From JBEVEP01 sp040512755 (GTDB lineage: Bacteria > Pseudomonadota > Alphaproteobacteria > Rhizobiales > Rhizobiaceae): a stretch of 11,109 nt of DNA. Below are positions 7,703 through 11,109 of the stretch, one piece after another. Both the position numbers and the translations under genes were made by a program. The DNA is taken from contig JBEVEP010000222.1 of the NCBI GenBank assembly GCA_040512755.1, positions 1 through 11,109 on the forward strand, given 5' to 3'. Numbering within the stretch: the stretch's first letter is position 1; every line of letters begins with the position of its first letter. The notes beneath the pieces are model-generated. The model saw only the letters and a list, made by a program, of their open reading frames with translations. It was not told where the DNA came from and made no database searches.

Positions 7703-7925
7703 CGCCGGGTCTCCCTTGTGTCGAGCGAGAGGTGCGTCGTCGGGACGCTGTTTCAGGACTGCAACCGGCAGGAGCTTCTCAAAACACGCCAGCGGATGCA
7801 TGAGCCGCATAGCCCCGCGGGTCCATGAGGTCAAGCTGGAGGCATTGGGCCTGGTGGCAGGGGAAAGGGCTACGCCGAGGGCATCAGTGAGGAGCGCCCC
7901 TCGCTCGCGGCGGGGACCTGTCGGC

Positions 7926-9449
7926 TCAAGCGCGCTTAAACGGAACGGCGCGAAAGACCGTCTGAATGGCCTTGAGCAGCGCTGACTTCGAGTTCATATG
8001 CTGTCCGGAAGCGCCGCTTTCGCCGGCGGTCGATATTCCGTTCAACAGGATTGCAGCAAGTTCTTCGGCCATCTCGGGCCGGTCGAGCAGCAAGGGAGCG
8101 AAGCTCTTCTGGTCTATTTCGTAAACCACGACGTGATTCATGGCCCGTAGAGCCGACGACTCGCCAATGCCAGCCAGCAAACCCGTTTCGCCGAAGAAAT
8201 CGCCCGGTGCAAGGCGGCTGATTTCCTCAACGTGACCACCGTCCTCGCCGCGTTGCCGGACGATAATGCCTGCCCGAACAATCATGAGAGACGGCAGCAT
8301 TTCGCCCTGTCGCACAATGATCTCGCCCTTGCGGTAGGTGCGAGTTGAGGTCGTTGCGGCGAGTGCCTCTTGTTCGTCTTCTGTCAGCCTCGAGAAAATC
8401 GGTATTGCCTTTATGAGGTCGATCGGGGTGACGGGCGGAGGATTCGCCGTCTCTTCAGTCGGTAGGCTGCTCATGCTGATCGAGGAAGAAGCCGGCATCG
8501 CCAGCAGCAGACCGGTGGACTTGGAATGACGATAGACAAGATCGAAGATTTCATTCCGCGCAGCGAGCCGCTGGCCAACATTTGCGACGCTAAAAAGCAA
8601 ATCGAGCTCGATCGCTGCCGCATCCAGATCCTTGATTTTGACCGAGGGTGGCGGTTCTTTCAGGATCGAGTTGCAACTCAGCAGGACGGTATGCATCACG
8701 TCCACGATAACGGCTGGCATCTTCGTAGGCACCAGTCTTATCGTGAGGGAAAGGCCGTGGCTCTCGTCCGGGCTGTTGATATTGGTCACGCCAAGCTTGG
8801 CAAGATAACTGTTCGGAAGAGCGACGACGTTATGCGACAAGGTTAGCAGGTGGGTCGATCGCCAATTGGTTTCGACAACACGGCCTTCGGTGCCGTCGCT
8901 CAGAATGATCCAGTCTCCAAGCACAAAAGGGCGGCCGAGGTTTAGCGCGATGCCCGAAAATACGTCGCTCAGCGTATTCTGGAGCGCCAGTCCGAGGATG
9001 ATGGCAAGGACGCCCGACGTAGCGATCAGCGTTCCGATGGGCACGGCAAAGACGAAGGCCAGGATCGACAGCAGCATTCCGGCGTAGACGATGCCGACGA
9101 CGAGGTCCTGCAGAAGGCGCGCCTCCCGCGGCTTCTGCTCAATGACGAGATAGATTCGGACAAAACCGATCAGCGCCCAGGCCAGGTGAAGCCACCACAG
9201 CAGCTTGACCAATCCGACGAGGATCGCTTGGGCGGTTATCTCGTCGCCCTGCGGCGGCTCGTACGGCGCGACCTGCCGGTCGAGAAGCAAAGCCGACATC
9301 ACAAGAAAGAAAGCGATTTGGATGATGAGCCTGGCATTGGCGAAGCGGCTCGGAATGAGATGCCAGACGACAATTCCTGCAAGCCCGACCAATGCCGGGT
9401 AGAGAAGCGGGGAACTCCACCAAGTCATGACTGGGTCCAGATCGACCAC
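7926..9449 (-). CDS. MscS-family channel with C-terminal cyclic-nucleotide-binding-like domain
   Basis: A 507-residue inner-membrane protein. Five hydrophobic segments lie at about 15-33, 38-57, 72-102, 114-137 and 139-169. The last resembles the Gly/Ala-rich pore helix of MscS (SGVLAIILGLALQNTLSDVFSGIAL), and the MscS beta domain follows (RPFVLGDWI... to about 231). A cyclic-nucleotide-binding fold occupies about 345-468 (PIFSRL, YRKGEIIVRQGE, PGDFFGETGLLAG). This is the architecture of the bacterial cyclic-nucleotide-gated (bCNG) branch of the MscS superfamily. In the phosphate-binding cassette G420-E421 are kept, but the position of the conserved Arg is E430 (GIGESSALRA). The start is uncertain: GTG at 9449 is chosen because AAAGGTGG precedes it by 7 nt; GTG at 9497 (523 residues) and ATG at 9428 are alternatives. 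The corA gene lies 223 nt downstream. Confidence 0.9.
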   Translation of the reverse strand: MVDLDPVMTWWSSPLLYPALVGLAGIVVWHLIPSRFANARLIIQIAFFLVMSALLLDRQVAPYEPPQGDEITAQAILVGLVKLLWWLHLAWALIGFVRIYLVIEQKPREARLLQDLVVGIVYAGMLLSILAFVFAVPIGTLIATSGVLAIILGLALQNTLSDVFSGIALNLGRPFVLGDWIILSDGTEGRVVETNWRSTHLLTLSHNVVALPNSYLAKLGVTNINSPDESHGLSLTIRLVPTKMPAVIVDVMHTVLLSCNSILKEPPPSVKIKDLDAAAIELDLLFSVANVGQRLAARNEIFDLVYRHSKSTGLLLAMPASSSISMSSLPTEETANPPPVTPIDLIKAIPIFSRLTEDEQEALAATTSTRTYRKGEIIVRQGEMLPSLMIVRAGIIVRQRGEDGGHVEEISRLAPGDFFGETGLLAGIGESSALRAMNHVVVYEIDQKSFAPLLLDRPEMAEELAAILLNGISTAGESGASGQHMNSKSALLKAIQTVFRAVPFKRA

Positions 9450-9453
9450 AACC

Positions 9454-9461
9454 CCACCTTT
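9454..9461 (-). promoter_or_regulatory. ribosome binding site favouring GTG 9449 as start of the MscS-like gene
   Basis: On the minus strand AAAGGTGG is placed 7 nt before a GTG (9449-9447). The upstream GTG at 9497 and the downstream ATG at 9428 both lack a comparable purine tract. The choice changes only the extreme N-terminus, before the first membrane segment. Confidence 0.45.
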
Positions 9462-9593
9462 GTTTTCGGAGCCAGTATGATGCCGAGTAACCGGCACACG
9501 TTCTGAAGACCTTACGCGCCATAGTCGTCATCCGGCACGCGGAGGCGATCGGCCAACGCATTCTAGGCCTCGGCCATCAAGTTCGGCAACGCT

Positions 9594-9690
9594 CACGCAT
9601 CGTCCCGAAAATCGGTATCGATTTTCGGGACGCGCGACGCGCAGAATCGAAGATTTATAGCGTCCTTTTGCGCGTCTAAATGGACGCGCG
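9594..9690. repeat. mosaic palindromic intergenic repeat of rhizobial type
   Basis: Two inverted repeats follow each other. The first has perfect 14-bp arms, CGTCCCGAAAATCG (9601-9614) and CGATTTTCGGGACG (9619-9632), around GTAT. The second has 7-bp arms, GCGCGTC (9670-9676) and GACGCGC (9683-9689), around TAAATG. Between them is the link GCGCGACGCGC... with AGATTTATAGCGTCCTTTT. From memory, closely similar strings (GATTTTCGGGAC..., and GCGTCC-TTTTGCGCGTC-loop-GACGCGC) recur in many intergenic regions of Rhizobiaceae and Phyllobacteriaceae; I could not verify that here. The outer borders are uncertain. The element lies between the start of the MscS-like gene and the phage-like block, and it may fold into stable hairpins in RNA. 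Confidence 0.7.
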
Positions 9691-9693
9691 ACG

Positions 9694-9714
9694 GTTCAAG
9701 TATTGAACTTGAAC
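9694..9714. promoter_or_regulatory. operator-like dyad upstream of the helix-turn-helix gene
   Basis: A perfect inverted repeat, GTTCAAG (9694-9700), 7-nt spacer TATTGAA, CTTGAAC (9708-9714), begins an AT-rich stretch of about 100 nt. Its size and symmetry suit a dimeric helix-turn-helix repressor. The binding protein is unknown; autoregulation by the broken regulator at 9799 is a guess. It differs from the alphaproteobacterial LexA box, which is a direct repeat of GTTC. Confidence 0.4.
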
Positions 9715-9727
9715 AACATTCACCTCG

Positions 9728-9776
9728 TTGCAAAATATTGATATCATTGATTTTTACCGACTTGTTAGTGCTAAAG
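9728..9776 (+). promoter_or_regulatory. AT-rich promoter-like region before the helix-turn-helix gene
   Basis: This stretch is markedly more AT-rich than its surroundings. One possible hexamer pair is TTGATT (9747-9752) and CTAAAG (9771-9776) with an 18-nt spacer, ending 22 nt before the ATG at 9799. It also holds a TGATATCA palindrome (9739-9746) and the direct repeat ATTGAT-ATC-ATTGAT (9737-9751). The -10 match is poor, so the exact promoter is unproven. Confidence 0.3.
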
Positions 9777-9798
9777 TGCCGCAAGAATTTCCAGCCAC

Positions 9799-10031
9799 AT
9801 GCCGCAAGTCAGCAACACCGATGTCTTTGAAAGCCTCATCACAGGGCTTCAAAGCGCCGGCCTAAGCCGTACCCAGATCTGCCGGCAGACGGGCTGTCCC
9901 AAGCCACGATCTGGCGCGCCGTCCACGGCGAGATGCGCGAGCCCACCTTCAACACTTACCAGCGTCTTGCCCAACTGGCCGAGAGGGTCGGCGTTCCGGA
10001 GCAGCGGTTTCGCAGAGTCGGCCGCTTGTGA
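9799..10031 (+). pseudogene. small XRE-like helix-turn-helix regulator, frameshifted
   Basis: The frame from ATG 9799 reads MPQVSNTDVFESLITGLQSAGLSRTQICRQTG and then loses similarity. Re-reading from GGG at 9891-9893, one base back, restores a typical DNA-binding helix-turn-helix: LSQATIWRAVHGEMREPTFN, then TYQRLAQLAERVGVPEQRF, with stop TGA at 10029-10031. Together they give about 77 residues with an uninterrupted XRE/Cro-type fold (tetrahelical start, recognition helix around SQATIWRAVHG). One missing G in the GGG run would explain everything, either as a real mutation, an assembly or sequencing error, or, less likely, recoding. Without correction the first frame would run on to 10077 with a meaningless tail. 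Small regulators of this type are common at phage and island ends. No strong ribosome binding site is visible. Confidence 0.6.
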
Positions 10032-10715
10032 CTTCCGCGCGTTGTACGCAATCATCTGGCAATGCTTTGAACAGTAGCGAGCATCAGCCCGGCTCAGATG
10101 CGCAAGTCTCTCATTGCAGACCTGGCAGCGAAGCTCGGCACGGACAGCAGCCCGCCGCTCGGAACGCAGCTTCTTGTGGTAGCCATTGCGCCAGCGTTCC
10201 CCTTCGAGCCCATACGCTTCGGTCCGCTCGCGCCTGGTCTTCTCAGTCTTCGCCGCCATGAACGCCAGGTAGATAGCGCGATCCGTTGTCTCGCCCCACT
10301 TGCCCGCGCCGTGCTTGTAATGCGCGTCATGACAGAAGCTACTGCAATACTTCCTGCCGTAATCGCCGCGGCTTTCCGGTAGCGGCTTTCCGCACTGGAT
10401 GCAGCGCGTGTATCCGACCGGCGAGAAACCTTCCTCGGTCCATCCCGGCTGACCCTGGTGCCACGTTGGTCGCTCGACCTTCAGCTGAAAAAATGCCGCC
10501 TCGATCGTCTGTGCGGCCACGCGATCGGCATCTCGCCAGGACCATCGCTCGAGGCCGAGCGCGCTGCGGATGCCGTGGCGGACAGCGCCCTCAAACTCGA
10601 ATGGTGAGCTCCGCCAATCTTTCAATATGTTCAACGCAGCATTGACGAGACTGGTTTTGCGCGCGTCAGCGCACTGCCGCAGCTCCCAGGGCTGCCACTC
10701 CCGGCGAAGCAGCAT
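9849..10715 (-). CDS. phage-associated hypothetical protein with two zinc-ribbon-like motifs
   Basis: A 288-residue ORF of unknown function. Two similar four-cysteine clusters are visible: C105-x2-C108 ... C124-x3-C128 (YCSSFC) and C197-x2-C200 ... C215-x3-C219 (YCSKHC), each followed by a basic or aromatic helix (HDAHYKH, QMIAYNARKSQ). This looks like a duplicated zinc-binding unit, so nucleic-acid binding is a reasonable inference. The N-terminal 100 residues are Trp-rich (WQPWE, ERWSWRD, RPTWHQGQPGW). Between the clusters lies a highly basic helical stretch (155-195). The ATG at 10715 is 31 nt downstream of the head-tail joining gene on the same strand, so they may be co-transcribed. Residues from about 229 on lie antisense to the helix-turn-helix gene and look like low-information tail, so the real C-terminus may once have been near 230. 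Confidence 0.65.
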   Translation of the reverse strand: MLLRREWQPWELRQCADARKTSLVNAALNILKDWRSSPFEFEGAVRHGIRSALGLERWSWRDADRVAAQTIEAAFFQLKVERPTWHQGQPGWTEEGFSPVGYTRCIQCGKPLPESRGDYGRKYCSSFCHDAHYKHGAGKWGETTDRAIYLAFMAAKTEKTRRERTEAYGLEGERWRNGYHKKLRSERRAAVRAELRCQVCNERLAHLSRADARYCSKHCQMIAYNARKSQAADSAKPLLRNADPLGQLGKTLVSVEGGLAHLAVDGAPDRGLGQPVCRQIWVRLRPAL

Positions 10716-10746
10716 CGCGGTATCTCGGGTCCGAGGTAGGATTGGC

Positions 10747-11085
10747 TCAGGTGGCTACGCCGCTTTCGGCGAGCAGGTCGAGAATTGCCCTTCCGGGATC
10801 CTCCTGGATGTTATAGGCGACATTTCGCCTGACATCCCTGGCTTGCCAGTCCGTGCCGATCTGCATGGTGTCTGTGCAAACCCGCACCTGCATGATGATG
10901 GTGCTGCGGCCCTCGAGCCGGCCGGCCATGACCGTTTCCGATCCCCTAAGCTGGATGAATTTGGCCCGATGCTGGAACTGCTCTTCCCAGGTGCTCACGG
11001 TATTCCCGTACTCGTCTTCCGTCTCGATCCGCTTGTCGAAGGCGACCTTTTCGATCAGCTGACCGGCGCCAAACCTGTCAGGCAT
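10747..11085 (-). CDS. phage head closure / head-tail joining protein
   Basis: A 112-residue protein recognised as a tailed-phage head-tail joining protein (HK97/SPP1 gp16-like, Pfam Phage_H_T_join). It would form the ring that closes the portal after DNA packaging and connects head to tail. The family pattern is visible: AGQLIEKVAFDKRIETEDEYGNTVSTWEE at the N-terminus, AKFIQLRGSETVMAGRLEGRSTIIMQVR in the middle, and the C-terminal DWQARDVRRNVAYNIQEDP. The length is typical. The ATG at 11085 is fixed by an in-frame TAG at 11094-11092 and by AGAAGGA (11101-11095) with 9-nt spacing. An upstream structural gene should lie just beyond the right edge. In functional phages a tail-completion gene usually follows; here the next gene is the zinc-ribbon protein. 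Confidence 0.88.
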   Translation of the reverse strand: MPDRFGAGQLIEKVAFDKRIETEDEYGNTVSTWEEQFQHRAKFIQLRGSETVMAGRLEGRSTIIMQVRVCTDTMQIGTDWQARDVRRNVAYNIQEDPGRAILDLLAESGVAT

Positions 11086-11109
11086 CGTCTGCTATCCTTC
11101 TAAATGAAA

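Larger units (their letters stand above)
9799..11109. mobile_element. edge of a prophage or prophage remnant (continues beyond right edge)
   Basis: The block combines a small helix-turn-helix regulator, a cysteine-rich protein of phage-like type and a phage head-tail joining protein, right after a run of core genes and an intergenic palindrome mosaic. No integrase, tRNA or attachment-site duplication is visible inside the window, so the exact boundary is unknown; 9799 is the first phage-like gene rather than a proven end. Only one structural gene is inside, so it cannot be said whether the element is complete. The confidence rests mainly on the head-tail joining protein. Confidence 0.55.

Noticed and set aside
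7703..7834. 44-residue N-terminal extension of CorA from ATG 7834
   Set aside because: The good ribosome binding site and the family-like N-terminus (MIKAFVVDNGRL) are at 7702; the extension has no similarity to CorA.
9694..9714. LexA (SOS) box
   Set aside because: The alphaproteobacterial LexA site is the direct repeat GTTC-N7-GTTC; here the half-sites are inverted (GTTC-N7-GAAC), so an SOS assignment is not supported.
9593..9784. Small minus-strand ORF of 63 codons across the palindromic repeats
   Set aside because: It is composed of the inverted repeats and AT-rich spacer and lacks a ribosome binding site; it is not a gene.
10570..11103. Plus-strand open frame of 177 codons opposite the head-tail joining gene
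   Set aside because: The minus strand holds a recognisable phage protein with a ribosome binding site and bounded start; the plus frame is its shadow.
9799..11109. CRISPR array or tRNA attachment site near the phage-like block
   Set aside because: No regularly spaced direct repeats and no cloverleaf-forming tRNA sequence can be seen in the region.

Overview
The window looks like chromosomal DNA of an alphaproteobacterium of the order Rhizobiales (Rhizobiaceae or Phyllobacteriaceae; genus not determinable by eye). Reasons: high G+C; separate petA, petB and petC genes whose products resemble alphaproteobacterial bc1 subunits, including haem-ligand histidines of cytochrome b at the same positions as in Rhodobacter (97, 111, 198, 212); a small Rhizobiales-type protein before petA; and a palindromic intergenic repeat of a kind I remember from rhizobial genomes. 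This placement is recognition from memory, not a database result.

Left part (1-5664, all + strand). The window opens inside the ATPase domain of an ABC exporter. A 104-residue conserved protein (probably DUF6665) follows, and then the three-gene operon for the cytochrome bc1 complex: petA (Rieske iron-sulfur protein, Tat substrate), petB (cytochrome b) and petC (cytochrome c1). A strong intrinsic terminator closes this operon. Next come apt (adenine phosphoribosyltransferase) and, 17 nt later, a DMT/EamA-type ten-helix transporter, probably co-transcribed.

Middle part (5709-9497, all - strand). Read right to left, it holds an MscS-type channel with a C-terminal cyclic-nucleotide-binding-like domain, a CorA-type metal-ion transporter, and two tandem MaoC-like hot-dog-fold proteins whose genes overlap by 4 nt (ATGA). 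The nucleotide-binding-like domain of the channel has Glu where an Arg normally contacts the cyclic phosphate.

Right part (about 9594-11109). A mosaic of palindromes and an AT-rich stretch separate the housekeeping region from what looks like the edge of a prophage or prophage remnant. It contains a small helix-turn-helix regulator broken by an apparent one-base deletion (+), a protein with two similar four-cysteine zinc-ribbon-like motifs (-), and a phage head-tail joining (head closure) protein (-). The zinc-ribbon ORF runs 183 bp antisense into the regulator, starting just after its last zinc motif. The phage module continues beyond the right edge.

Most of the window is ordinary core genome. 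The parts that deserve a second look are the junction and phage-like end, the divergent nucleotide-binding domain of the channel, and the MaoC-like gene pair.
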